In this document: positions 10,611 through 20,900 of the stretch, one piece after another
Layout: each line of letters begins with the position of its first letter
Numbering within the stretch: position 1 is the first letter of the stretch
From: Petrosia ficiformis
Lineage: Eukaryota; Porifera; Demospongiae; Haplosclerida; Petrosiidae
Length of the DNA: 64,000 nt
Assembly (NCBI GenBank): GCA_947044365.1
Contig: OX345636.1
Span: forward strand, 60,329,537 to 60,393,536
Direction of reading: 5' to 3'
The notes under the pieces: model-generated
What the model was told of the DNA's origin: nothing
What the model saw: only the letters and a program-made list of their open reading frames with translations
Database searches by the model: none
Translations under genes and position numbers: made by a program

Positions 10611-11250
10611 GGTGATGCATACTGAGTAATTTAATTATGCAGTCAAGGTTAGGGACACACTCAGTACATTCTTTTCCTGTGCAAATAGGCAGTGCCATTG
10701 TGCATATTCAATACCTTTAATCTTTATTGGTCCCATTCTTGTACTATATGCACATATCTAATATTATTTACCTAACCAGTGTCTACATGTTATTAATAGT
10801 ACATTAAGTATTATTGTTTATAATATAAAATTGCTATTGATTTGTTCCTCTAATTAGTTCATTACATGTCAAAACTAAGTACATGTAGATTGGAATAAAG
10901 ATGTCTAATATGAGGTGAGTGGAGATAAGGAGAACAGTTGAAATACTGAATATCATTTATAGTATTGCCCTAACTTAACACCGATAAATTCATTTTACAA
11001 TAAAATTCATCAACTACATGTTTATCTGTATAGGATCACATTACAATAGATGGGATAACTAGGAATGGTCATTGACAAAAGATAAAAACACAGGCATTTT
11101 AATTGTCAACACTATCAAAATATTATTAAGATAAAGGGGTCTATAGGCCATGGGTTACATCCTCATATACCTCTGAATGCCAGCAGGTTGGTATATCTGG
11201 CATATATACCACCAACTAGCCATATGATATTTAGTTACTATGATTTAAAA
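10611..11250. other. AT-rich intergenic DNA, nothing recognised
   Basis: No open frame with a domain, no inverted repeat and no tandem array were seen here. Confidence 0.5.
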
Positions 11251-11495
11251 TCTGAATATTTGATGACGTGTGTATGCAAAATATATACCTAACCACATCA
11301 AACGGTTGCCATGGGAGCATAGTATGATTGAGGAAGTTGAACGCAGGATGAATGGTAAACAAGACACAAGAGACACAGTAGAAAGTTGGAACAAAAGAAT
11401 ACCAGCCGTGTCTATGTACGAGAAGAAAATATCACGCAAAAGGTTACTTTTTGAAAACATCAGGCCTGATATTGCACAAGTGGGCAAGACATGAC
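11250..11495. repeat. Fragment of an inverted-repeat transposon family
   Basis: The sequence GTATGCAAAATATATACC and GGTTGCCATGGGAGCATA followed by ATGATTGAGGAAGTTGAACG matches, in inverse order, 13488-13640 (TTCAACTTCCTCAATCAT and GCTCCCATGGCAACAG). A 74-codon frame (MIEEVERRMNGKQDTRD...) could be a remnant of an element protein but has no recognised domain. Confidence 0.55.
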
Positions 11496-11962
11496 TTCAA
11501 AATCATGTTTATAGGGAAACAAACCACAAAGTACACATATCACATTTATACACTGTTGGAAGCTTTTAACAGTTAAACTTAGCAGTTTCATTAATAATTA
11601 AGAAAGTTAACATATTAACAGTTAAAAAAACTTAGCAGTTTCATTAATTAAAAAAGTTAACATATTGTATCTATATATATATACGTATACTTACAGTTGT
11701 TTGAATCCAGATGTAACCCTCTGCGTAAATACAGGTATAGTCAATATCACAATCACCCCGTCTTTAATAAAAAAAAAACCTATAATACATAATATATACA
11801 TTGTATACGTTTGCAAAGTCGGCGGAACCGCCAGACTACATTGTATACATATAAATGTACTTGTACCACCCCCTTTCTACGTATATATACATACCTTCAG
11901 TTTCGCCTAGCCTGGAGACCACGCCCTATCCAGCACGCAAAATGGTGTCTGGTGGTTTCAGT

Positions 11963-12085
11963 TCCGTTGACAAAATTATTCCGTTTCGTAACCACACCCT
12001 CCATAATTATAATAGTACATAATTATAATTTTATATGGAGGGTGTGGTTACGGAACGGCAATAATTGTGTCAACGTAACTGCCTC
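11963..12085. mobile_element. Foldback (hairpin) element
   Basis: Arms contain GTTGACAAAATTATTCCGTT then CGTAACCACACCCTCCAT, and the inverted ATGGAGGGTGTGGTTACGGA then AATTGTGTCAAC. The interior is only about 30 AT-rich bases. This is a short MITE-like foldback. Confidence 0.75.
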
Positions 12086-12305
12086 TGTATCAGCTCGATT
12101 TCACATATAATCTATACGGTCACGCTATGAAAAGTTTTTTAATTAACTTATTTATTGTCATGTTATGAAGTAATAAGAAGTGTAAAGACGAGGCAAATGG
12201 GCCTCGTCAATAGCTACAACAATAATTCTCTCAGTTCAAATTTTTAGAAACAAGCATACTCCTCAAGCTTGCTGACAATATAACCTCTGGACTACCATAA
12301 ACTTA

Positions 12306-12393
12306 GTCTCGCGGGCCACGACCTAATCCGAACGAGGTTACGAGGAAACGTTTCCTCGTAACCTCGATCTGATTAGGCCCAGGCCCGCGAGAC
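12306..12393. repeat. 88-bp near-perfect GC-rich palindrome without spacer
   Basis: Two 44-base arms meet at 12349/12350 with no loop. About 39 of 44 positions pair. It runs from GTCTCGCGGGCC to GGCCCGCGAGAC with GAGGTTACGAGGAAAC at the centre. It is strikingly GC-rich for this window and likely a foldback MITE. TAGTCTCGC also occurs at 12841 and 15233. Confidence 0.8.
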
Positions 12394-12464
12394 AACCATA
12401 AACTATAAACTAGTGTTATGTGACCAGCACGAATTGCCTAATCACTTTCTGGTCTTGCTGCTCT

Positions 12465-12738
12465 TCACCAATGAAGGTTGCATTGATCCCTTTCCTCTTC
12501 ATCATCACCATTTGATGCCGGCTTCATTATGGCAACAAGCGGAGATATTAGAAGGACTATTGGAGATGTTCTCAGTCCAAGATACACAGATAACCCAGGC
12601 AATGATTGGTAAATCATAGATTTGCCGAAGCTAGTCAGTAGGACCACCAGAACATCGCTACCCAACAATACGGAAGATATCGCTTCAATCTGTTTCTTCT
12701 TTAGCAAATTTAGAGAAATCAGCAAATGTAGCATCCAT
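12465..12738 (-). pseudogene. RecQ-like helicase fragment
   Basis: The minus-strand frame carries LKKKQIEAISSVLLGSDV, LLTSFGKSMIYQSLPG and PIVLLISPLVAIMK. These are the Q-like lead-in, Walker A (motif I, TxxGKS) and motif Ia of RecQ-family DNA helicases. A better start, MDATFADFSKFAKEE, lies at 12738 in another frame, so a frameshift separates the start from motif I. The similarity ends right after motif Ia, and no DEAD/DEAH box or later motif follows. RecQ-like fragments are common passengers of animal transposons. The flanks carry palindromes at 12306 and 12832, which supports a mobile origin. Confidence 0.75.
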
Positions 12739-13270
12739 TTGCCAGAGTTTACACACTTATTATAAATACTATTTTCATCACAAAAATTGTGGACAAAAAC
12801 ATGACCATGACTCTTAGCTAGCGATAGCTGATACCAGGCCTAGTCTCGCCAGGTCAGCCCCTCACACGCTGTTAAGCGGGAAGGGCCTGGTATAGTATCG
12901 CAAGCCAGCCTCTCACACGCTACGGAAAGGAACATATCAACAGCTATCATCAGACATCACTGTGGATAGTTAATTTTGGTTAATACCTGCTTTTATCACG
13001 TGATAGTTTGTAACCTGGTCGTCGGAAACTAGAACAATTATATAGCTGCAAACATTCTTGGGTTTTCTCCTTTAAGAAGGAAGTAATCGGGGAATTTATA
13101 GATGGTGTCTGTGTGTTTGCCAAATAATTTTGGAAAGAGCCTCTGTTTCAGCACGTGATTTTCCGATGTGCACAATGGCGTACCCACATTTGTGAATTTT
13201 TATCTTTTTTTTTTCTTTACTGCAATATTCTTAGTATAAAGTTTCTATAAATAAATAAATAATAAAATAA
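12739..13270. other. Non-coding DNA with a short palindrome
   Basis: TACCAGGCC at 12832 is inverted as GGCCTGGTA at 12884. Related TCTCGCAAGCCAGACTCTCA-type text recurs at 12897 and 15233, so these are small dispersed repeats. No exon was seen. Confidence 0.5.
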
Positions 13271-13274
13271 AATA

Positions 13275-13444
13275 AAACTTTAAGGTGAGTCGCACAAAGG
13301 GTTAACTGGTAGTAATGACAGAATATTAAGAATAATTTTTGCATTATAGCTCCATAGTTTTATTGACAGCTATAATGCAAACATTATTCTTAATATTCTG
13401 TCATTACTACCACTTAACCCTTTGTTCGACTTACCTTAAAGTTT
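13275..13444. mobile_element. Foldback element with about 75-base arms
   Basis: The left arm (AAACTTTAAGGTGAGTCG, CACAAAGGGTTAACTGGTAG, TAATGACAGAATATTAAG) is mirrored by the right arm (CTTAATATTCTGTCATTACT, ACCACTTAACCCTTTGT, CGACTTACCTTAAAGTTT). The loop is about 16 bases around CCATAGTTTTATTGAC. Arms are about 90% paired. Confidence 0.85.
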
Positions 13445-13537
13445 ACGCCCATAATAACATAGACACGGCTGGTATTCTAGCTTTCCACTCTCACACTTGT
13501 GTATTGTTTAGCATTCATCCTGTGTTCAACTTCCTCA

Positions 13538-13585
<48 letters not shown>

Positions 13586-13587
<2 letters not shown>

Positions 13588-14480
13588 GCTCCCATGGCAA
13601 CAGTTTGATGTGGTTAGGTATATATATATTTTGCATACACACCTCTTCAAATTTTGAATCAAAGTAACTATTGCAACCAGGAGATGACACAGGCTACTGC
13701 CGAGCGACTATAAGTTCCCCTAACTACTCCAGCAGCTTTCACCACCAGAGACATCCAGACAACCTACTTGACCATTGATTCACAACAGACCTCCCCAACT
13801 GAGATTTTCAACTCATGCAAGGAGAATGCTCGGACAGCTCTGCAATGCAGAAAAGTCTGATGAACCCAAACAGAGCACAACCACTTCCTCACCCTGAGCT
13901 TACCTCCAAATGGTTTCACGGTATATTGAACTCCCTCTTCAAAGCGCTTTTCACCTTTTCCTCATGTTACTTGTCCACTATCAGTCTTGCATCAGCATTC
14001 AGCCTTGGATGGAGTCTACCATTTACTTGGGGGGTGCAATGCCAAACAACCCGAATCCCAACAAGTACCTTCTCCCAGTTTCCTTGCTCTATGGGCCTCT
14101 CAACCTCTTAAGCACACCATTCCAAATTGACATTGCACTCAAACAGTACTAGTGAAGCAATTAACAGGAATAGTTAGACTCTCTAGACAATAATTCGCCG
14201 GTCAACAACTCAAAACCTGACAGAGCTAGTCCGAGCATTCTCCCTGCATGAGTTGAAAATCTCAGTTGGGGAGGTCTGTTGTGAGTCAGTGGTCAAGTAG
14301 GTTGGCTCTGGATGTCTCTGGTCGTGAAAGCTGCTGGAGTAGTTAGGAGATTTTATAGTCACTCGGCAGTAGCCTGTGTCATCTCCTGGTTGCAATAGTT
14401 ACTTTGATTCAAAATTTGAAGAGGTGTGTATGCAAAATATATATATACCTAACCACATCAAACTGTTGTCATGGGAGCAT
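13586..14480. mobile_element. 895-bp inverted-repeat element with about 250-bp arms
   Basis: Positions 13586-13836 and 14229-14480 are inverted copies, with GCTCCCATGGCAACAGTTTG at one end and the reverse at the other. The arms share ATTTTGCATACACACCTCTT and CCAGGAGATGACACAGGCTA. The interior of about 390 bases encodes nothing I recognise. Each arm has an open frame (MQPGDDTGYCRV... on the minus strand of the right arm) that may come from a parent element. A single arm-like copy lies at 11250-11345. Confidence 0.8.
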
Positions 14481-15661
14481 AACAACTCAAAACCTGACCG
14501 AGAAAAGCTCACCATCTTTGGGAAGCACAACACTGCCAAGCAGCAATTATTCCAAACGAACAACATTCTAAATGACCCTCAGCTGAATGTCCCTGGCCAG
14601 GATACCAGCGAGGTGCTATGTGTGTTTAACAATTTGATGACTCACTTAATTCTTCAATTCGCAACACCATGTCACATTTTGCTATGGTCTTCATCGATGT
14701 GTGAGCCAAGGAATCCCCATTGGAAGTTGTTTTCGGTCACAGACTTCCATACTCTTTTCTCACAAACATATTCACAAACATACGGACCAAAAAATCAACC
14801 AAGGACAAAAGGTGAAATGCAAACAACCGGAACAGAAACAACAATGATTCTTCAGCCCATGACTTGAAAAGATGGAGCTAGAATGTGACTGTGATGTTTG
14901 AATCCAGTGCTTGAGTTGTAGCAATTGTATTTAGTTTGAAAGACTGCCTCAATAGCAATAAAATCAGTTATGTTTAGATGTATCCATTTGTCAAACAGAA
15001 CACGTCTCAAAGCCTGCATGGAAACAGTAATCAAGACGTATAACTTCGAAGCTCCCAGAATATTTTTTTTGCGATGAATTAATTTTTATGAGGGGTATGG
15101 TCAATTATGGAAAGATTAAAGAATTAAAAAAAAGCAAAAATATTCGATCTGTCAGGTGAATCTCCTACTAAAGTCTTGAGAACACCTTTCAGATTCAGTG
15201 CATCAGTTCTTTCCTAATGGACATGCTGGTTAGTCTCGCAAGCCAGACTCTCACACGCTACGCTGAGTTGTGACGCGGAACGTATGAAGTACTTGAGATA
15301 AAGGCTGCAGAATGTAAATTAAAATGGGTCTGAGCAAGATTGTAGTAGAGACAGTGAAACTGTTGGGTATTCATAAGTTAAAAGTCAAGCAGATATAATT
15401 ATGTATATGACAGATAGAAAGGTATCAGTTAGATAACTTGTCTTGCTGTAAGTTTTGCTTCCTGTTTTGTTATGTCGACACAACTTGAATCATATTAAGT
15501 TTCTTCTTCTACGTCGTCACTAGGTAGAATATCTTCAACGCTGACGGACTGAATATGCTAGTAGGTGGGGTCCACCCGGACCGAGATTTAGCCGGATAGA
15601 TTTTTTGGTGATACCGGCGTTACAATTATCACACACTACTTAAATTCCTGGACAAGCGTCA
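14481..15661. other. Intergenic DNA with dispersed repeat fragments
   Basis: Positions 14893-15015 repeat 5105-5220. A 163-codon frame ending at 14867 begins inside the inverted-repeat arm and has no recognised domain. GTCTCGCAAGCCAGACTCTC at 15232 is shared with 12896. Confidence 0.5.
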
Positions 15662-15755
15662 CAATAGAGGTTATGCACAAATGCGTAAATGCATAGCAAC
15701 CGTGATTGCGTTGCTAGGGCGCCATATTGAGTGGCAAAAGCAGGCGTGGATAAGC

Positions 15756-16350
15756 ATGTCCAGCTACTTCAAAGAGAAGATACTCACAAAATTGACTGGG
15801 ATGCTTGGAGGAATAGAGGACCCGTATGCATTTAACAAGGGAGACAGTGTCAAGCATGATGAAAGGCTATGGCCATGTGTTGAATACCCTGACATTTATA
15901 ACTATCTAGTGACTACTCCTAGCAGCTATATTTACCAAAGATCAACTGAAGGCTTATAAGAGTTTAGAAGCATACAAGTATGTGGTGGATGGATGGGTTT
16001 CTGATGTTCAACTTTATCGTTCGACAGCTAAGATAACAGGTAAAATAGTGTGTGTTGTAACAGGAAATATCAAACATTTTCAGAAGTTGTCTGTAGCTCC
16101 ATCGCATCCATGGGTTGCAGTTGAACCCAATGGTAATGTTGCTCAAGATAAAAATAAAACTGATGACAGTTGGTGCTCTTGCAGAGGTGCTGAGTCTGGA
16201 GAAATGATTATGTGTGACAACTCCACTTGCGACATACAATGGTTTCGTGTCGACTGTCTCGAATTAAAAGCTGTGCCAAAAGGAAAATGGTATTGTCCTA
16301 ACTGCAGCACCAAAAGAAAGCAAAGAAAAAGATCACTGAAAAAGCTATAG
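15756..16350 (+). pseudogene. PHD-finger protein of a TIR transposon (frameshifted)
   Basis: The first frame begins MSSYFKEKILTKLTGMLGG and reaches PDIYNYLVTTPSS, then one extra base near 15925 moves the reading into TKDQLKAYKSLEAYKYVVDG and WVSDVQLYRS. This block resembles the region upstream of the SWIM/YqaJ part of a transposon-associated protein family common in cnidarians and sponges (from memory). The SWIM and nuclease parts are absent. The frame goes directly to a PHD finger, SWCSCRGAESGEMIMCDNST through WYCPNC, and ends in a basic tail (KRKQRKRSLKKL). PHD fingers read histone tails. The usual zinc-binding His is replaced by Arg in QWFRVDCLEL. The frameshift, internal loss and ligand change mark a decayed copy. 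Confidence 0.7.
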
Positions 16351-16589
16351 TTTGTTATAATAAAATAATAATAATAATAATTTCTATAATTATAATTATT
16401 GAGAAACATAATAATTACCTGATAATGATTATTGTATGATTATTCAAATGGTACAATTGAATCGCAGCAATTACATAGTACACAACAAATTGTATCTACT
16501 TTATTTATCATACTATTTTCAGATGATGAGTCACACATGATGGTATTGATGGTAGCACTCCTCCTAGATAAGTATATTTTTGTCTCAAT

Positions 16590-17067
16590 GACTCTTTCCA
16601 CGTGTCCATGGCTGATCTGTGATATAATTAATAGTATTTGTTGCCTTTTCTATTCCAGTCTGTACTTCTGTATTTGTTCCCTTTTCAAGAGATTCACATG
16701 GAGTTCACTTGAGTCATCATCAGTCAAGATCACTAATCATAGCACATGCTTTTCTCCTAATTGTACTCCTGTCATACCTGATTAAATCCACACTCAATTT
16801 TCTTTTAGCTGGAGAACTAATGAAACTAAATATAGTAGGAATATAAGCAGGAGAAAGGACATCATCACACTTTCTTCCACCAGCAAAGTGATCACTGCAC
16901 AGCCAAGAATACTCACTAGGTTTCCAGTTTTTCCGGTTAATAGCTGATATCCACCTTGCTCTACGTTCCGAGTTTACAGGAAACCGATAAAAACTCACTG
17001 TGGAACCTTTTTTGGAGCGATTACAGCAACCGATAGCACAACAACTCTTCTTTTTGCCACTCAACAT
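16590..17067 (-). pseudogene. THAP-domain protein of the TIR element
   Basis: The start codon at 17067 lies in the right TIR. Residues 1-85 form a C2CH THAP zinc finger: CCAIGCCNRSKKG, FYRFPVNSERRARWISAINR, the invariant-type W and P of KNWKPSEYSWLCSDHF (Cys-x2-His) and AYIPTIF. THAP fingers bind DNA and are used by P-type transposases and host regulators. The first frame stops after MISDLD at 16720. Coherent low-complexity text continues in other frames (DDDSSELHVNLLK, then EKGTNTEVQTGIEKATNT to about 16590), so at least one frameshift has broken the 3' part. It faces the PHD gene. Confidence 0.75.
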
Positions 17068-17129
17068 GGCGCCTTAGCGACGCATTCACGGTTGCTATGC
17101 ATTTACGCATTTGTGCATAACCTCTATTG

Positions 17130-17925
17130 ACCAAACTCCCCTTGCGTGGCTTGCGACAGAATTTAATTATTGCGAAAAAAAGGTGTGGTTTAAATTATTC
17201 CGTTTGTGCTGATCAGCCGGACGACTTTCTACGGCCTTGCTTGCATTATTATACCATATATATAATTTTAACATGCAAGTAGCTCATTTGAACTATTAGT
17301 TATTCAGGAAATTGCTAATACACAGATACACGGAAAAAAAAGGCAAATCTTGTTGGTCTTTCATAAGTAAAGTTACAAACATGTTTCTGCCGGTGATTGG
17401 GATTGTGAATGACCTTTGGTACAAGTACCTACAGTAACATTACAACAGTTTGAGTAAAACTGCTTAAGCAGGAGGATGATCATAATACTGCTCTCTCATT
17501 CTATATTCAAATATTCAAATACTATCATGTGAATTTCGCCCTTATGTTCAACATTATGGTTCAATGCTGGATGGACTACTGCTCAATTGGAAGTAAAGGT
17601 GTGAGCTTGTCCTTGGGATTACTAGTTCAGAAAACTGTTTGTCATTTACAAAACACTTGATCAAACTGTTGATCAGTTCTCATCTAAAAAAAAAACATAC
17701 TACAATTCCCCAGGTTAGTGAAACTATGGAACTATGTATGCTGTTGCTATGTGCAAACACTTGCTTGGATATTACTGTATCTTGCATTTGTCTAATAATG
17801 TAATATTAATTAAATTTGGCGCGTATCAATGATTTATTCGCGTTTTAGCGTGGGCGTCTGGAACAGAGACTAGGTATCTATCTGCAGACTGCAGAGCGAG
17901 TGGTATAGAAACAATCAAGACGAGA
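17130..17925. other. Upstream region of the ankyrin gene
   Basis: Nothing repetitive stands out. A promoter and 5' UTR should lie here; GCGTTTTAGCGTGGGCGTCT near 17840 is locally GC-richer. No TATA box or initiator can be assigned with confidence. Confidence 0.35.
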
Positions 17926-20900
17926 ATGGACTGGATGAAGAAGGTGGAACTGGTGAGTGAAATCAAATGTGTTTTGACAGCATGTCAGCTTGCGGTCTCT
18001 AGGGGTGTTCCCAGTTAGGCGAGTTTGCCTACAAAAATATATTGTAAGCCCATGCATCTTCTCCTATTTTACCAAAATGAGATTACACATTTGGAGCATT
18101 CAGAGTGCTCCTATAGTGCAATCATACAGTCCCAGTCCCGTAAACGCATGTACAGTTCTCAGTGTCTATCAGTTAAAGTAACAAAATTATTATTAAAATA
18201 GCTATAGTACAATAATAATAACAATTAAATATTATTTAAAATAGAACAATAATAGATTACAGTAATTATTATAAAATATAGATAAAGAAGATTTAACAAT
18301 GTATTTAGTTACTATTCTAATTATAATAATTATACAATTATTATAATTTTAAAGCTTTTGTTAATACTAATAGAATATTATTATAAATAGTTTCATTCAA
18401 GAATTACGGTTATATATTATTGTATATATGAAATAATAAATGAATTATTCAAAGTGTTTGTATCCAATTATTCAAAGTGCTGGTATCCAATTGTTCACAC
18501 TTTGGTATCCGATTATGAGTTGGTATCCAATTACCATATTCAAAGTGTTGTCACCCAATCATTCAAAGTGTTGGTAGTTTGGTATCCAATTATCGCTTTT
18601 GTAAAAGTATGATCATAATACCTTGTGCATTAATTTTCTTGTACTTTGCCACACAAGGAGGAATGTTGTAATTTGCAAACCAGTGGCGTTTCTAAACTTC
18701 TGAAGCAAGCAGGATAATCAATGAGCAAATATGTTTTAAAATGATTCCGGCAAGTGGAAATTAAAAGCCATGGTCAAGTACATCGCGATTGTGAGACGAG
18801 ACTTGATGTATCGTGAAAGGAATATAATTGTACATATAGGTCATACACCGAGTTTCTAATGCGCAATCAATCAGATTGCACAATGTCATGATACATGTCA
18901 CATGTAGATGATTTTTAACACACCCATTTGATGACATCACATTTAAAATATGGAACGGGATGCAACGATCGATAGATTTAGCATGGCATGGGCTATGATT
19001 CTTTGAAATCAAAACAGAAGTAGGCTATTATGCTTTTTCTACATAACCAAGACATATTTGTGTTATTACCCACTAGATTTGGAAATAGCTAGCTAGCCTG
19101 TTTTATTGCATTTGTATCGTCATATGTGTAATTCTTTGAACAAAGTGATGTATATAGCATGCAATGAGACCCTTCTCATAGTAGGGGTCTGGCTTGTGAG
19201 ACTGGATTGAACTTTTTGCGCATACACTAATTAACTATTTAAATTTCTAGGCATGAGGAAAGTATGCTCCAATATTCACCAATTATTCTATTCTGCCATG
19301 CCCTTATTTTAGACTAATTATTTCCTAATTTTACATTAAGTATGGTTTTAATAGGCATGAGGAAATTAGCCTCAGCATAAATTGCGAATAACAGGTCTAC
19401 ATGAATATAGTGGATGCATATTCATTGCCATTTGTGTATTCTTAGCCAAGGGGTTTGGTTTGATCTTGACATTAAATTAATACATGAGTATGCAAAATGG
19501 CCGAAGGTAGCTGGTAGCTGCATATGAACATTTCTTGAATAAATTCCATGGTGAGATTAATTTCCCAGATTTCTGCGGTCGTCGTGGATGGCTGAGGAAG
19601 AGACTAGATGCTTTGGCGACACTCTTTAAGATGATGAAGAAAAGAGCTTTATTTTTGTCATCTTAAAAAAACCTGTACGAGGCCAGAAAACAGTTCTTTT
19701 TCAACTACCAAGTATCGTTCCTCCCTTGGAAGTACATGTAACTTTTGGCTTATGTAGACAATTGGATGTTCTCCCCCATTATCATGAACTTATTTGACTC
19801 TATTTGAGGGATCTGTTTGTAGGATCGTTTGCTTGCTATGATTAGGACGTAGCTTTGGATTAATTTCCCACATGCTTTGCCATTGACTTGTCTCAAATAA
19901 AATGTTTCGTTTGTTCTACTTCTTTGGGCTGGTAATGTCTATATAATTTGATCTAGCTAACTAATAGATGACGTAACTAACATGCTAAGCCTACCCTGAA
20001 TTTTTTAAACATTTTTTAGACCATGTCACAACCACAACCAACTAAATTAAAATTATTACCCTTACATCCACATTTGTATAGAGAATAATGATGATGCAAT
20101 ATATATTTCCCGCAAAATGGAGAAAAAGTAGCTGTTCTCATATGATTTGACTAGTGGTCAGGCACGGTAATAAAAGAAAGCGCGCAGAAACAATTTTTTC
20201 TGCATAATTATGATGCATATAATTATGATGCGTTATCTTGGGTGGAGTCATAAAGAATTATTGATGAGTGGGCAAAGCGGGGAGCAAAGAAAGACGAGAG
20301 CTGAGTGTAAGTAGTCACTTACATATAATTATGATTATATTATATAATTACTGGCAATAAAGTTTTTTCCGAAAATGTTAGTCAGACACAGGCCTGACTA
20401 TGGCTGTACTGCACTAGTGTGCTCTTGGGACACCTACATCTATCATGACAATTAATAGTTAATTAGCTAAACATTTGGTAGCTATGTCCTTGCCTGCAGA
20501 TGCAATTGTTGTATCAATGCAGCATCATATCCACAGTACACTGATTCATGAAGTAGCTTGTTTTGCTAATAAAAAACTAATATTGTCTATATACTTAATT
20601 ACATGTTACATAATTATATTATATATGAATTATTTTGTTTCCAAAAATCAACGGAAAGATCAAACTTTGCTACAGAATAGTTATTTGCTTTCATTGCTAA
20701 AGTGCAGTAGAAGAGAGCTAGGAGGTGTGAAAAGACAGCGTTAATTGTGTTGTGTGATGCAAGTGAGGACATGTTATGCTGATCATAATGTGATGTGTGT
20801 TATGTTCAATAACTTTCTTGGAGAAACACATGTTCTATAGTTCAAAGTTTGATCTTTCAGGATCAGTTGCTTTTGAAGAATGAATATACAGGTATATAGG

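Larger units (their letters stand above)
15662..17129. mobile_element. 1.47-kb TIR element carrying PHD-finger and THAP genes
   Basis: Terminal inverted repeats of 78 bases (15662-15739 and 17052-17129) begin CAATAGAGGTTATGCACAAA and differ at only a few positions. They end at GTGGCAAAA inside the THAP start region. The right TIR contains the THAP start codon (ATGTTGAGTGGC); the left TIR has ATATTGAGTGGC at the same place, so that arm has lost the ATG. The two genes converge inward. No clear target-site duplication was seen. The superfamily is undecided: THAP proteins occur in P and Kolobok-type elements, but no transposase domain is present, so this copy looks internally deleted. Confidence 0.8.

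Noticed and set aside
12465..12738. Functional RecQ helicase gene
   Set aside because: Only motifs I and Ia are present, with a frameshift near the start; the later helicase motifs are absent.
14376..14867. 163-codon plus-strand frame
   Set aside because: It begins inside an inverted-repeat arm and runs into unrelated DNA; no domain was recognised.
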